A stretch of 64,000 nt of DNA from Tatumella terrea (GCF_039523755.1 NZ_BAAAFX010000010.1:124001-188000); one strand, 5' to 3'; numbered from the stretch's first letter, positions 32,778 to 43,206 are shown. Notes: generated by a model from the letters alone, not told the origin. A program made the numbers and translations.

Positions 32778-34289
32778 TTACTCGTCGGTGCCCAGACCGG
32801 CACGGTTCAGCAGGAACTGTGACAGCAGAGGTACCGGACGACCGGTTGCGCCTTTAGCTTTACCTGAACGCCATGCGGTACCTGCAATATCCAGGTGCGC
32901 CCAGTTATATTTACGGGTAAAGCGGGCCAGATAACATCCGGCAGTGATCGCTCCGCCCGGCCGGCCACCGATGTTCGCCATATCGGCGAAGTTGGATTCC
33001 AGCTGATCCTGGTACTCATCGCTCATCGGCAGACGCCATGCGCGGTCACCGGACTGCTCGGAAGCGCTGATCAGCTCATGGGCCAGCGGGTTATGGTTAG
33101 ACAACAGACCGCTGATATGATGGCCTAATGCTATCACACATGCGCCGGTCAGGGTGGCAACATCCACCACGACTTCCGGATCAAAACGCTCGACATAGGT
33201 CAGGGTATCGCACAGCACCAGACGTCCTTCGGCATCGGTGTTCAGCACTTCCACCGTCTGGCCGGACATGGTGGTCAGGACATCGCCCGGACGTAATGCA
33301 CGGCCGTCAGGCATGTTTTCACACCCGGCCAGTACGCCGACCACATTCAGTGGCAGTTTAAGCTCAGCGACCATGCGCATCACACCGTAAACGGTGGCGG
33401 CACCGCACATATCATACTTCATTTCGTCCATGCCTTCTGCAGGCTTGAGCGAGATGCCCCCGGCATCGAAGGTCAGTCCTTTACCGACCAGAACAATCGG
33501 TCGCGCATCGGCGTCAGGGTGTCCTTTATATTCGATAACCGACATCAGCGATTCATTCTGTGAACCGGCACCGACCGCCAGATAAGCGTTCATCCCCAGC
33601 TCTTTCATCTGCTGTTCGCCGATGACTCGGGTGGTGATGTTCTGGCTGTACGCGTCTGCCAGCTGCCGGGCCTGAGAGGCCAGGTAGGCCGGGTTACAGA
33701 TATTTGGCGGCATGTTACCGAGATCTTTGGCCGCTTTCACCCCGGCAGAAACTGCCAGTCCATGCTGGATTGCACGCTCACCACTGGTCAGTTCACGACG
33801 GGTAGGGACGTTAAACACCATTTTACGTAACGGGCGACGAGGCTCGGCTTTGTTGCTTTTCAGCTGATCAAAGCTGTACAGAGACTCTTTTGCGGTTTCC
33901 ACCGCCTGGCGGACTTTCCAGTAATTGTTACGGCTTTTGACATGCAGTTCGGTCAGGAAGCAGACGGCTTCCATCGAACCGGTGTCATTCAGCGTGTTAA
34001 TGGTCTTCTGAATAATCTGCTTATACTGACGCTCGTCCAGTTCCCGCTCTTTACCACAACCAATCAGCAGGATGCGTTCAGAAAGAATGTTCGGCACATG
34101 GTGCAGTAACAGGGTCTGGCCCACTTTTCCTTCCAGTTCGCCACGACGCAGCAATGCGCTGATGTAGCCATCGCTGATCTTATCCAGCTGCTCGGCAATC
34201 GGCGACAAACGACGAGGTTCAAACACCCCGACAACTATACAGGCGCTGCGTTGTTTTTCCGGGCTACCGCTTTTTACACTGAACTCCAT
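32778..34289 (-). CDS. pepA: Leucyl aminopeptidase PepA
   Basis: M17 leucine aminopeptidase (503 aa, same length as E. coli PepA). It is a hexameric two-metal enzyme and also a DNA-binding protein (XerB) used in carAB control and plasmid dimer resolution. Active site stretches: VGKGLTFDAGGISLKP, DMCGAATVYG and the signature NTDAEGRLVLCD. First gene of pepA-holC-valS, divergent from lptF across 265 nt. Confidence 0.98.
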   Translation of the reverse strand: MEFSVKSGSPEKQRSACIVVGVFEPRRLSPIAEQLDKISDGYISALLRRGELEGKVGQTLLLHHVPNILSERILLIGCGKERELDERQYKQIIQKTINTLNDTGSMEAVCFLTELHVKSRNNYWKVRQAVETAKESLYSFDQLKSNKAEPRRPLRKMVFNVPTRRELTSGERAIQHGLAVSAGVKAAKDLGNMPPNICNPAYLASQARQLADAYSQNITTRVIGEQQMKELGMNAYLAVGAGSQNESLMSVIEYKGHPDADARPIVLVGKGLTFDAGGISLKPAEGMDEMKYDMCGAATVYGVMRMVAELKLPLNVVGVLAGCENMPDGRALRPGDVLTTMSGQTVEVLNTDAEGRLVLCDTLTYVERFDPEVVVDVATLTGACVIALGHHISGLLSNHNPLAHELISASEQSGDRAWRLPMSDEYQDQLESNFADMANIGGRPGGAITAGCYLARFTRKYNWAHLDIAGTAWRSGKAKGATGRPVPLLSQFLLNRAGLGTDE

Positions 34290-34554
34290 GTATTCTCCTG
34301 AATCTTAAAGACAACAGCGTTTGCTATCGCTAGAATGTATAACTCTTATTCTTATTATGAAACAGTTATGCCATGACAAACAGTGGATTGGCGTCATAAT
34401 AAGTTAAGATTCTGAGGACGATGCCTCAGTATCCTGAGAAGGTGGTCATACAATTTTAGCCACGATAGCAGCCATTGATGAAGTAAAATGGCTAATAAGC
34501 GTTGAAACTATCGACTTTCCTGCAAAAAGACAAGTTTTCACAGGCGTATTTAGC

Positions 34555-35655
34555 GTGATTATCATTAGATATCTGGTTCGGGAGACGCTCAAAAGTCAAT
34601 TCGCCATTCTGTTTGTCCTGTTACTGATCTTCTTCTGTCAGAAGCTGGTCAGGATCCTCGGAGCGGCGGTCGACGGTGATATCCCGACAAATTTAGTACT
34701 TACCCTGCTGGGGTTAGGTGTGCCGGAGATGGCACAGCTTATCTTACCATTAAGTTTATTCCTGGCGATCCTGATGACGCTGGGGAGACTCTACACGGAA
34801 AGTGAAATCACGGTCATGCATGCCTGTGGTCTGGGCAAAGATGTGCTGGTCAAAGCCGCCCTGATCCTGATGCTGATCACCTCGGCCATGGCCGCGGTCA
34901 ACGTCATCTGGCTGGGGCCCTGGTCGGCCCGATACCAGGATCAGGTCACACAAAATGCCCGCGCTAACCCGGGCGCCGCGGCGCTTGCCGCCGGGCAGTT
35001 CCGTACCTCCAGCGACGGCAATATGGTGTTGTTTATCGAAAACGTGAAAGGCAACCAGTTCGGTAACGTTTTCCTGGCCCAGTTGCGTCCGAAAGGCAAT
35101 GCACGGCCTTCCGTGGTGCTGGCCGATCACGGGCACATGGAACAAAAAGCGGACGGTTCGCAGACGGTGATCCTGGATAAAGGGACCCGCTTTGAAGGCA
35201 CCGCGATGCTCCGTGATTTCCGTATTACGGACTTTACTCAGTACCAGGCGGTGATGGGGTATAAAGAAGCGACCCTGGACCCGAATGATTCAGATCAGGC
35301 CACCCTGTCGACACTGTGGCATAACCATACCCCGGCCTTCCGGGCGGAGCTGAACTGGCGTCTGACCCTGATTTTCTCGGTACTGGTGATGGCGCTGATG
35401 GTGGTGCCGCTCAGCGTGGTTAACCCTCGCCAGGGCCGGGTACTTTCCATGCTGCCGGCGATGCTGCTGTACCTGATCTTCTTCCTGGTTCAGAGCTCTT
35501 TCCGCTCGAATGCCACCAAGGGACGCCTCGACCCGGCGGTCTGGATGTGGTCAGTGAACGCAGGATATTTCGTGCTGGCGATTGTGCTGAATCTTTGGGA
35601 TACGCTGCCTATGCGGCGGTTCAGAGCGCGTTTCAGCCGCAGTGAGGTAGCCTGA
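34555..35655 (+). CDS. lptF: LPS export ABC transporter permease LptF
   Basis: Inner-membrane permease (366 aa) of the LptB2FGC machine that pulls LPS out of the membrane. Six helices in two groups flank a periplasmic beta-jellyroll domain (about residues 130-260). Starts with GTG at 34555 (IIIRYLVRETLKSQ), as E. coli lptF does. Overlaps lptG by one base (TGATG). The 265-nt gap to pepA holds the divergent promoters. Confidence 0.97.
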   Translation: MIIIRYLVRETLKSQFAILFVLLLIFFCQKLVRILGAAVDGDIPTNLVLTLLGLGVPEMAQLILPLSLFLAILMTLGRLYTESEITVMHACGLGKDVLVKAALILMLITSAMAAVNVIWLGPWSARYQDQVTQNARANPGAAALAAGQFRTSSDGNMVLFIENVKGNQFGNVFLAQLRPKGNARPSVVLADHGHMEQKADGSQTVILDKGTRFEGTAMLRDFRITDFTQYQAVMGYKEATLDPNDSDQATLSTLWHNHTPAFRAELNWRLTLIFSVLVMALMVVPLSVVNPRQGRVLSMLPAMLLYLIFFLVQSSFRSNATKGRLDPAVWMWSVNAGYFVLAIVLNLWDTLPMRRFRARFSRSEVA

Positions 35656-36731
35656 TGTTTGGAGTTCTTGACCGCTATATCGGTAAAACGATCTTTAACA
35701 CCATCATGATGACGCTGTTCATGCTGGTGTCATTATCGGGCATCATCAAGTTTGTTGAACAGTTGCGTAAAACCGGCCAGGGGGCCTACACCGCACTCGA
35801 TGCCGGTTACTTCACCCTGCTGGGTGTCCCTACCGACCTGGAACTGTTCTTCCCGATGGCGGCCCTGCTGGGGGCTCTGCTGGGGCTGGGGAATCTGGCT
35901 CAGCGCAGTGAACTGGTGGTGATGCAGGCCGCCGGATTTACCCGGTTGCAGATTGCTTACTCGGTAATGAAGACGGCCATCCCGCTGGTATTACTGGCGA
36001 TGGCTATCGGTGAGTTTGTCGCCCCTGCCGGTGACCAGATGGCACACAATTACCGCGCACAGCAAATGCTCGGCGGGTCCCTGTTATCGACTCAGGGCGG
36101 GTTGTGGGCTAAAGACGGTAATAACTTTATCTTTATCGATCATATCCGCAACGAAAGCGAACTCAGTGGTGTCAGCATTTACCGCTTTAATGACCAGCGC
36201 CGGCTGACCGATGTCCGCTATGCGGCCAGCGCCGTCTGGGATAAGAGCGAACGCCAGTGGGACCTGACCCGGGTGGATGAATCTAATCTTACCGACCCGA
36301 ATCAGATTACCGGTTCTCAGCGGGTCAGCGATGTATGGAAAACCACCCTGACGCCCGAAAAACTGGGGGTCGTCGCGCTGGACCCGGATTCATTATCGAT
36401 CCGTGGCCTGACGGATTACATCAAGTACCTGAAACAGAGTGGTCAGAAAGCCGGACGTTATCAGCTGAACCTGTGGAGTAAAGCGATTCAGCCACTGTCG
36501 GTCGCGGTCATGATGCTGATGGCGTTATCCTTTATCTTTGGTCCGCTGCGTAGCGTGTCGATGGGGACGCGAGTGGTCACCGGGATAAGTTTCGGTTTCC
36601 TGTTCTATGTGCTGGATAAGATCTTCGGCCCGTTAAGCCTGGTCTACGGTTTGCCTCCGTTCCTCGGGGCGATTTTGCCGAGTGCCGCCTTCTTCTCTGT
36701 CAGCCTCTATCTGCTGATTAAACGGCGCTGA
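35655..36731 (+). CDS. lptG: LPS export ABC transporter permease LptG
   Basis: Partner permease (358 aa) of LptF. Opening FGVLDRYIGKTIFNTIMMTL, the coupling region QRSELVVMQAAGFTRLQI and the final membrane block are E. coli-like. Coupled to lptF by a stop-start overlap; a strong terminator follows 8 nt later. Confidence 0.97.
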   Translation: MFGVLDRYIGKTIFNTIMMTLFMLVSLSGIIKFVEQLRKTGQGAYTALDAGYFTLLGVPTDLELFFPMAALLGALLGLGNLAQRSELVVMQAAGFTRLQIAYSVMKTAIPLVLLAMAIGEFVAPAGDQMAHNYRAQQMLGGSLLSTQGGLWAKDGNNFIFIDHIRNESELSGVSIYRFNDQRRLTDVRYAASAVWDKSERQWDLTRVDESNLTDPNQITGSQRVSDVWKTTLTPEKLGVVALDPDSLSIRGLTDYIKYLKQSGQKAGRYQLNLWSKAIQPLSVAVMMLMALSFIFGPLRSVSMGTRVVTGISFGFLFYVLDKIFGPLSLVYGLPPFLGAILPSAAFFSVSLYLLIKRR

Positions 36732-36738
36732 TGTGGGT

Positions 36739-36775
36739 AAAAAAAGGGGTCACCTGCCGGTGACCCCTTTTTTAT
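36739..36775 (+). terminator. lptFG terminator
   Basis: Perfect stem AGGGGTCACC/GGTGACCCCT flanked by A-run and T-run; strong and probably bidirectional. Confidence 0.95.
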
Positions 36776-37012
36776 TGTCACCCCTAAACCACCTCCTAGG
36801 GAGGTGGTGATTGATCCTGTAAGGCTATAGCCTGAAGAATGCCCATGCCGGAATATCTCTGCTTACTCACCACAAGTAAAAGGAGACAAACCAACATGGG
36901 GCTTTACAGGAGTTCATCACATGTATATTGGCGTTGCAAATACCACATAGTCTGGACACCAAAATATCGATTCAGGATCCTCAAAGACAAGCTGGGCAAG
37001 GAGCTTTACTGA
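36776..37012 (+). mobile_element. Left-end fragment of an IS200/IS605-family element
   Basis: Starts directly after the lptFG terminator. It shows a subterminal hairpin CCACCTCC-TA-GGGAGGTGG (36789-36808), a second short hairpin near the translation start, and the first 38 codons of a Y1 transposase. The rest is missing: sequence switches at about 37012 to the 3' end of the autotransporter gene. Confidence 0.85.
36896..37012 (+). pseudogene. tnpA: Truncated IS200-type Y1 transposase TnpA
   Basis: Only the N-terminus remains (38 codons from the ATG at 36896, preceded by AAAGGAG): MGLYRSSSHVYWRCKYHIVW followed by TPKYRFRILKD. The CKYHIVWTPKYR stretch is the hallmark of IS200/IS605 TnpA. The HUH motif and catalytic Tyr are absent, so it is inactive. 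It stops 8 nt before the convergent autotransporter stop codon. Confidence 0.88.
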
Positions 37013-37020
37013 ACCCGCTA

Positions 37021-40000
37021 TCAGAACGTAAACTCCATGCCGCTGGCAATGTTCCAGTCATCGATACCTTCTCTTTCCAGTCGTTTCTGATAACCGACCC
37101 GCGTGGTTATCCGCAGATGATCGGTGAGACTGACGGCGGCATGGGTATTCAGTTGCAGGCTGTCTCCACCCCGGCCGGTACTGAACAGACTGCGCGTCTG
37201 CCCGTCACTGATGGCAACCTGACGGGATGCGCCCGGCCGCAGTATGACACGGGCATCGGCTCCCAGGCTCACGCCACCCAGCATCATCCGGTAGTCCAGC
37301 CCGGCACTGAAATCAGGGGCCGTCGGGTGTTGATAGCTGACCCTGGCATTATCCCCATCGGTAAATGAGCGTATCCGCAGTTGCTGCCAGTGCATACCCA
37401 GTTTCGGCGTCAGGCGGTGAGGGCCGTACTGCCAGCCTTTACCGGCATCTATCCCTGTCAGCCAGCTAACGGCGGCCGGTGCCGCGACTTCACCCCGCAG
37501 CCCGGTGCTGACATGGCTGCGAAAGCGGGTATAGGCGAGCGGGATTTCCAGCAGCCAGCCATTATCGTTCTGCCAGCGGAGCAGTGTATTGATGCTGAAG
37601 GTATCGGCACTGCTGCGGCCGTCGCCATCTGCCGCGGAGGGTTTGACAGAAAGTGAGCCTTTACTGACGGCAAACCCGAGTGTGATTTGCTGTTGCCCGG
37701 CTTCCGGAGAGGACCAGCGACTGCCCATCATCCAGCCATTGGCCTTTCCGGTGGAGTCATAGCCGTAGTTCGCAAAATTCCCGGCCGAGTGATAACGCTC
37801 ATTGCTATGGTATCCGTACAGGAAAAAGGCCGAACGGGGGTCACGTACGCTGTCAGAAAACATCTGCTGCAAATCTTCACTCAGCCGGGTAAATGCGCCT
37901 GGCAGAGAGATGTAAACGGGGACCTGAGGTGTCGTCGCGGGCCTGATCGGCAGAGGTTCCGGCACAGGAACAGGTGCGGGGTCAGGCACCGGAGCGGGGT
38001 CAGGCACCGGTAACGGACCAGGTTCAGGCTGGGGCTGAGGTTCCGGGACAGGGTCAGGAGTGGGTTCCGGGACAGGCAGCGGCTCCGGGGCGACCGGCAC
38101 CGTGTTCCCGTCACTGTCGAGCAGGATATTCTGCAAACGATAATCCCAGTACTGGTTGCCTTCCCCCTCAAGTAAGCGTTCACTGACAGCGGACTTACCG
38201 GGAGCAAATGCATACAGGCCATAAGCCCAGGCACCTCTTGCCACGTATTCTCCGGCCAGTTTGACGCGTTTCTCATCGGACCGGCCTCCGACCTGTAACA
38301 CCGTGATCCCTTCATTGTTATCTGCGCGATGATTACCGTTGCTGTCGGTATCCTGCCAGCCAGCCGGTGAGAGGATGCTGAGCAGCAGGGGGGCGTCTTC
38401 AGTCGCATTCAGGTCACCGGAAATAAGTAAGTGGTCACTGGCGGCTGGAGAAGCACCTGCCCTGAGGATCACCCGGTTATTCGTACCGGTCGTCAGGGAG
38501 TTCATCCTCATCACTGAACTGGCGCCGGACGCATTGTGCAGGCCGGGGTAATAGGTCACATCCGTCTCCCCCGTGACATCTGCGAAACTGCCCGCCCCGG
38601 TGAGCCGCGTACCTGACTGCAGTGTCAGTGCCCCGGTCACCCCGGAGAGCACCTCCAGCTCGCCCTGGCTGACCGTGATCCCGCCACGGTTGTCGCTGTG
38701 TCCGGCCAGGGTCAGGCGTCCCTCACCGGTTTTCAGTAAAGAACCCTCACCACTGAGGCTGGCCTCAATCCGCGAGGCCATTTCACCGGCAGTACTGATA
38801 TTCGGGCTGATATCGGCAATCAGTTGTGCGTCAGGCCCGTCCAGCACGGTGCTGCCTTTCAGCGTGCTGCGCGCCAATACGCGGAGCGTGGCATGATCAG
38901 CCACCCGCAGGCTGGCCTCTGCCGTGGCGTGCTCTGCCAGTGTCAGCGAACTGTTTGCAGCCAGATCAATGCGCTCTGCGCTGTACTGTTGCGGTAACCA
39001 GTCATCGGCAAAGCGTACACCGCCCGCATGCAGCACCTGCTGCCCGGATAACTGCAGTTCACCGCTACTGACCTGCAGCGTGCCCAGTGTGGCTCCGCCG
39101 CTGAGCAACCACTCTCCCCGGGTGGTCAGGTTCAGCAGGCCACCGGCCTCCGCAGATCCCAGGGACCCGGAAAACGTCTGCTGATTACCTGACAGAATCA
39201 GCTCAGAGGCCTGCGCGGCATTATTATTCAGCAGACGGGCACCGTCATCGTTATGTTTGATCTCGCTGAATGTCAGCGATTGTCCGTTCATATCCAGCGT
39301 GCCCCCCCGGTAGCCGAACTGGATATTTTCGCTGTCGACTTGCCCGGCGCTGCCGAGGACCACCACCGGCCGGCCACTGACCAGCGTGATTTTCGAAAAT
39401 GCCTGTCGCTGTCCGTGACTGTCGGCCTGCTGGTTGAGGATAACCGTGCCGTCACCGGTATTGAGTTCTCCGGGGTTAACGCCGGTGGCATTCACCTGTA
39501 GTGTCCCGGCCCCGATTTTATGCAGCACATCGCCCGCCTGCCCGTTCACCTGCCAGTCGACGGTCATGCCTTCATCGACTTCAATACCGCCGCCGACCCA
39601 GCGATAGTCTTCGTCCTGCGGGCTGACGACCCGGTAATTCCCGGAAAACTGCAGCTTTGCCGCACCGTGATTGACGGATTGCTGCAAGACAATCGTACCG
39701 CCCGCGCCCTCAAACCGGAGGTCTTTGGAGGCATCCAGCGCCTCATTACTGGCATCCGCCGGAATAACGCTGTCTGTGCCGTGCCATTCCCACCGGGTAT
39801 CTCCCTGCCGAAGGGCATCGGCAGACCAGAGAATATCGCCGGCCCCGGCCGTATCAGTCACGGACGGATCGGTATTCTTCTGCAGCACGTCGGCAATTTC
39901 CTGATCACGCAGAAACAGAATATATCCGCGCAGATTATAGGGAGCGGTACCGGCACCACTGGTCAGAACACCCGCCAGGCGCCAGACTTTATCGACATTA

Positions 40001-40698
40001 TCGTAAACCAGCATCGGGCTGCCGCTGTCTCCGGCTCTGGACATGGAATCAAGAGGCTGTACGGCCGGGTCATCGGGTGAGTGGTTATACCAGCGTAACC
40101 GCCAGCTTTCGAAGGAAGGGTTCAGGATAGTGCCACCGCTTTTCCATTTATATGCGCCGCTGAGACGGATCAGGGTTTGGGTGGCCGCATCGACCTGATA
40201 CTGCGTACCGGTTCCCACCCGGGTGTACCAGGTATAACGGTCTTTATTCGCTGCCAGCGTGGAGCCTTTGACCGTGGGCAGCGGAGCGGCTTCGGTCACT
40301 ACTTTATTTAATCGCGGGACATGAAAGTCATGGGTTGTTGAATTGTTCCGGTTAATTAATTTATAAATTGTTTTAAATTTCGCATTATTTCCGAAATCAA
40401 CGGTTTTATATCCGCTATTATGTCGAACGCCGGTAACATAAGACGGAGAGATGAGGGTGGCATATCCCGCCGAGTTAACTGCAGCAAAATCCGGCATCGG
40501 GTAAGATAAAACACCGGCTACGCTGCCATCTGTTTTAAAAACAGAAATGTTGGTCACGCCGGGGCGGTATTTCCCGGAATTTTCTGCAAAATCCCGATAT
40601 TCCTGAACCGGGACATCTTCGCGCATGACACCGGCGTTTCCCGGCAACGGGCTGAGAGAAAAACAACAGAAAAGAGTCACTGAAAGGGGTCTGTTCAA
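37021..40698 (-). CDS. Serine protease autotransporter, S6 (IgA-protease/SPATE-like) family
   Basis: Type Va secreted protein (1225 aa). Signal peptide about residues 1-22. The protease domain has a chymotrypsin-like triad H93 (GVRHNSGY), D124 (HDFHVPRLNKVVTE) and S225 (AGDSGSP). A beta-helix passenger follows to about 880, then a Pro-rich linker of PEP/PDPAPVP repeats (about 885-950). The last ~270 residues form an outer-membrane beta-barrel ending in the typical aromatic residue (SGMEFTF). I see no ATG: the likely start is TTG at 40698, with AAGGA upstream, because the next Met (residue 25) would remove the signal. Substrate unknown; adhesion or protein cleavage at the surface is expected. 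Confidence 0.9.
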   Translation of the reverse strand: MNRPLSVTLFCCFSLSPLPGNAGVMREDVPVQEYRDFAENSGKYRPGVTNISVFKTDGSVAGVLSYPMPDFAAVNSAGYATLISPSYVTGVRHNSGYKTVDFGNNAKFKTIYKLINRNNSTTHDFHVPRLNKVVTEAAPLPTVKGSTLAANKDRYTWYTRVGTGTQYQVDAATQTLIRLSGAYKWKSGGTILNPSFESWRLRWYNHSPDDPAVQPLDSMSRAGDSGSPMLVYDNVDKVWRLAGVLTSGAGTAPYNLRGYILFLRDQEIADVLQKNTDPSVTDTAGAGDILWSADALRQGDTRWEWHGTDSVIPADASNEALDASKDLRFEGAGGTIVLQQSVNHGAAKLQFSGNYRVVSPQDEDYRWVGGGIEVDEGMTVDWQVNGQAGDVLHKIGAGTLQVNATGVNPGELNTGDGTVILNQQADSHGQRQAFSKITLVSGRPVVVLGSAGQVDSENIQFGYRGGTLDMNGQSLTFSEIKHNDDGARLLNNNAAQASELILSGNQQTFSGSLGSAEAGGLLNLTTRGEWLLSGGATLGTLQVSSGELQLSGQQVLHAGGVRFADDWLPQQYSAERIDLAANSSLTLAEHATAEASLRVADHATLRVLARSTLKGSTVLDGPDAQLIADISPNISTAGEMASRIEASLSGEGSLLKTGEGRLTLAGHSDNRGGITVSQGELEVLSGVTGALTLQSGTRLTGAGSFADVTGETDVTYYPGLHNASGASSVMRMNSLTTGTNNRVILRAGASPAASDHLLISGDLNATEDAPLLLSILSPAGWQDTDSNGNHRADNNEGITVLQVGGRSDEKRVKLAGEYVARGAWAYGLYAFAPGKSAVSERLLEGEGNQYWDYRLQNILLDSDGNTVPVAPEPLPVPEPTPDPVPEPQPQPEPGPLPVPDPAPVPDPAPVPVPEPLPIRPATTPQVPVYISLPGAFTRLSEDLQQMFSDSVRDPRSAFFLYGYHSNERYHSAGNFANYGYDSTGKANGWMMGSRWSSPEAGQQQITLGFAVSKGSLSVKPSAADGDGRSSADTFSINTLLRWQNDNGWLLEIPLAYTRFRSHVSTGLRGEVAAPAAVSWLTGIDAGKGWQYGPHRLTPKLGMHWQQLRIRSFTDGDNARVSYQHPTAPDFSAGLDYRMMLGGVSLGADARVILRPGASRQVAISDGQTRSLFSTGRGGDSLQLNTHAAVSLTDHLRITTRVGYQKRLEREGIDDWNIASGMEFTF

Positions 40699-40834
40699 TG
40701 GGGATATCCTTATTATTTGCAGGGTCTTCCTGACCCTTCCGCGTTTATAACGGATTCACCTGACCTTGTCCAGACACGGTGGCTGAGAATATTTTTATTA
40801 TGAGAAGCAGGCCGTGAAATATCCCTGCAGTGAA

Positions 40835-40863
40835 ATCTTCCGGCCATTTAACGGCCGGAAGAT
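40835..40863. terminator. Hairpin downstream of yjiN
   Basis: Perfect 11-bp stem ATCTTCCGGCC/GGCCGGAAGAT with a 7-nt loop, 28 nt past the yjiN stop; no clear T-run. Confidence 0.5.
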
Positions 40864-40890
40864 GATCAGCAGGAAATATTTTCCGTCAGA

Positions 40891-42180
40891 TCAGAAAAAG
40901 GTATGACGTATTATCTGAATAAACAGCGGGAGTTGTGACAATAAAAAAAGTAATAATCCTAATACTCCGCCCACCAGCGTGCCATTAATACGGATAAACT
41001 GTAAATCGCGGCCGATATTCTGCTCTATCTGGGCCGACAACTGGCGGTCATCCCAGCTTTTGATCGTATCGCTGATATGCCGTGTCAGGAACCGCGCAAC
41101 GTCCGGGCCACCCTGAACGATGGCCTGCTCCAGATGGTGCGTAAAGGAGGCCCGTAATTGCGGGTCATCGCCCAGGGTACGACCAAACCATAGCGTGGCC
41201 CGGGTCAGGTGTGCGCCGGTTACCGAATCCTCCCGGGACAAATCCTGCTGCAGCCAGTCACGCAGGTCATCCCATAGCCCTGTGGTATAGCGGTTAAAGG
41301 TTTCGTCTTCTTTCAGCCAGACTTTCAGCCGTTCGGCCCGGTCCTGCATTTGCGGATCGGTTTTCAGTGACTCAATAAACCGCATAACCATCCGGTTAGC
41401 GCTGTCCCGCAGCTGGTGGTGCTGATCCTGCGCCACATCCAGCAGTAAGGTATCGATCATCGCGGTAACCTTACCGGCCCCTTTCTCGCCCAGCCACTCT
41501 ACCGGCACCAGCCTGGCCATCGTCGGATACTCTTTGCTGAACCACTGGCTGATTTGTCCGGCAATAAACTGCCGTGACTCCGGGTTCGCCAGCATTTCTG
41601 TGATTTTTTTGATCAGGGTATCCAGCAGTTCCTGATGGCGATTTTCCCGCGTCAGGCTCTCCAGCAATAAAACAGCGGCCTGACGGAAATCGACAGTTTC
41701 AATGGCCCGGTGGATCCCCTGTTGCAGAAAGCGACGGATATTCTGGTCATTTCCCGCCCGCAGAAACCCGGCAATCAGCTGGCGGATAAGGGTGCTGAGT
41801 CTGGCGGCATTGTCCGGTGCACTGAGCCACTGCGCCATTTTCTGCGCCGGATCGTGACGGCGGATCAGGGTGATCATACTGTCGGTGGACAGGAATTTAT
41901 CCTCGACAAACCGGCCCAGGTTGTCGGCGATCCGTTGTTTATTGCGCGGAATAATCGCGGTATGGCGACCGATAAACGGTAACGGGATGCGGCGGAACAG
42001 GGCGGTCACAGCAAACCAGTCGGCGAGCGCCCCGACCATGGCCGCTTCTGCTACCGATTTGATGGCCTGTACGGCCAGCGTTTGCGGCAGAAAGAGGGTC
42101 GCCACAAATACGCAGCTCACCAGGGTGAGCAGGCAGAGTGCCAGCCGTTTGGTTCGGGTCAGAGCGGAAATTTTATCCAT
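40891..42180 (-). CDS. yjiN: DUF445 inner-membrane protein YjiN
   Basis: DUF445 protein (429 aa), close to E. coli YjiN. A membrane helix near the N-terminus (residues 12-35) is followed by AEAAMVGALADWFAVTALFRR, RHTAIIPRNKQRIADNLGRFV, repeats of helical segments and a C-terminal helix (residues 400-425). Function unknown. It stands alone, between the autotransporter and a LysR gene, both on the same strand. Confidence 0.92.
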   Translation of the reverse strand: MDKISALTRTKRLALCLLTLVSCVFVATLFLPQTLAVQAIKSVAEAAMVGALADWFAVTALFRRIPLPFIGRHTAIIPRNKQRIADNLGRFVEDKFLSTDSMITLIRRHDPAQKMAQWLSAPDNAARLSTLIRQLIAGFLRAGNDQNIRRFLQQGIHRAIETVDFRQAAVLLLESLTRENRHQELLDTLIKKITEMLANPESRQFIAGQISQWFSKEYPTMARLVPVEWLGEKGAGKVTAMIDTLLLDVAQDQHHQLRDSANRMVMRFIESLKTDPQMQDRAERLKVWLKEDETFNRYTTGLWDDLRDWLQQDLSREDSVTGAHLTRATLWFGRTLGDDPQLRASFTHHLEQAIVQGGPDVARFLTRHISDTIKSWDDRQLSAQIEQNIGRDLQFIRINGTLVGGVLGLLLFLLSQLPLFIQIIRHTFF

Positions 42181-42288
42181 ACAGTTGCCTGAAAAATAAA
42201 AAAAGAGGGAGAGCCAGTCGCTGACGGCAGCCGGCCTTCAGCATAGCAAGCGGATCAGAATTTTTCCTGCCGGGATCGTGCCGCAGAT

Positions 42289-43206
42289 CTATTCCGCTTC
42301 ACTGAAATGATCACTGCGTTGCTGTAATTGGGCGGTCAGGAACTCCAGAAACAGGGTGATCGCAGCGGACTGCTGACGTCCCGGTAACAGATGGATCTGC
42401 AGGGTGCGCTGGGTGAGATGATTTATCTCCAGATGACGTAACACCAGCGGATGATCGTGATGATCATATGGCACGGTAAACCGGCTGCACAGGGTGACGG
42501 CCAGTGGTGTCTGGCGCAGAAAGTGGTACAGGGTCGCAAAACTGTTACAGGTCAGTGTCGGCTCAATAAACACGCCGTTCATCTGACAGGAAAGATCAAA
42601 TAACTGACGCACGGTGGTGGTCTGATCCGTCAGGGCCACCGGATAGCTGCTCAGATCCTGCAGATGAAAGTTCTGGCTGGCCAGCGGATGACGGGCAGAC
42701 ATCACCACCAGCACCGGCGCGGGCCAGCTACCGGCGATCTGTACCCCACGCTCGGGATGCAGACAAAACTGCAGGGCCAGGTCACACTCGCCGCGATGCA
42801 GACTTTCGGACACCTGGCGGGTATTCCCGGTTTGCAGATAGAAACTGACCGACGGGTAGTGTTCCCGGAACCGTGAACATATCGCCGGCAGCAGGTCAAA
42901 GGCGACCCCTTCGGTACAGGCGATACGGATCGCCGTGCGACGGATGGCGGTCAGCCCTTTTATCTCTGACAGGGTGACTTCCATATCACGCTGGCTCTGA
43001 CGCAGGCGGTGCTCTAAGAGTTTACCGGCATCATTCAGCACCATTCCCCGGGCATGCCTGTCAAATAAGGTCACCCCCGCGTCCCGTTCCAGACGCCGTA
43101 TCTGCCGGCTGATGGCGGAGGTAGCCACAAACAGTTGCCGGCTGGCGGCACTTAATGACCCACTCTCGGCCACGGCCAGGAAATAACGCAGTTCGGTACT
43201 TAACAT
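42289..43206 (-). CDS. LysR-family transcriptional regulator
   Basis: LysR-type regulator (305 aa). HTH at residues ~1-60 (LRYFLAVAESGSLSAASRQLFVATSAISRQI), C-terminal co-inducer domain. It is divergent from the M20 peptidase/MFS pair, with 158 nt between starts, so it probably controls them. The effector cannot be read from sequence. Confidence 0.92.
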   Translation of the reverse strand: MLSTELRYFLAVAESGSLSAASRQLFVATSAISRQIRRLERDAGVTLFDRHARGMVLNDAGKLLEHRLRQSQRDMEVTLSEIKGLTAIRRTAIRIACTEGVAFDLLPAICSRFREHYPSVSFYLQTGNTRQVSESLHRGECDLALQFCLHPERGVQIAGSWPAPVLVVMSARHPLASQNFHLQDLSSYPVALTDQTTTVRQLFDLSCQMNGVFIEPTLTCNSFATLYHFLRQTPLAVTLCSRFTVPYDHHDHPLVLRHLEINHLTQRTLQIHLLPGRQQSAAITLFLEFLTAQLQQRSDHFSEAE

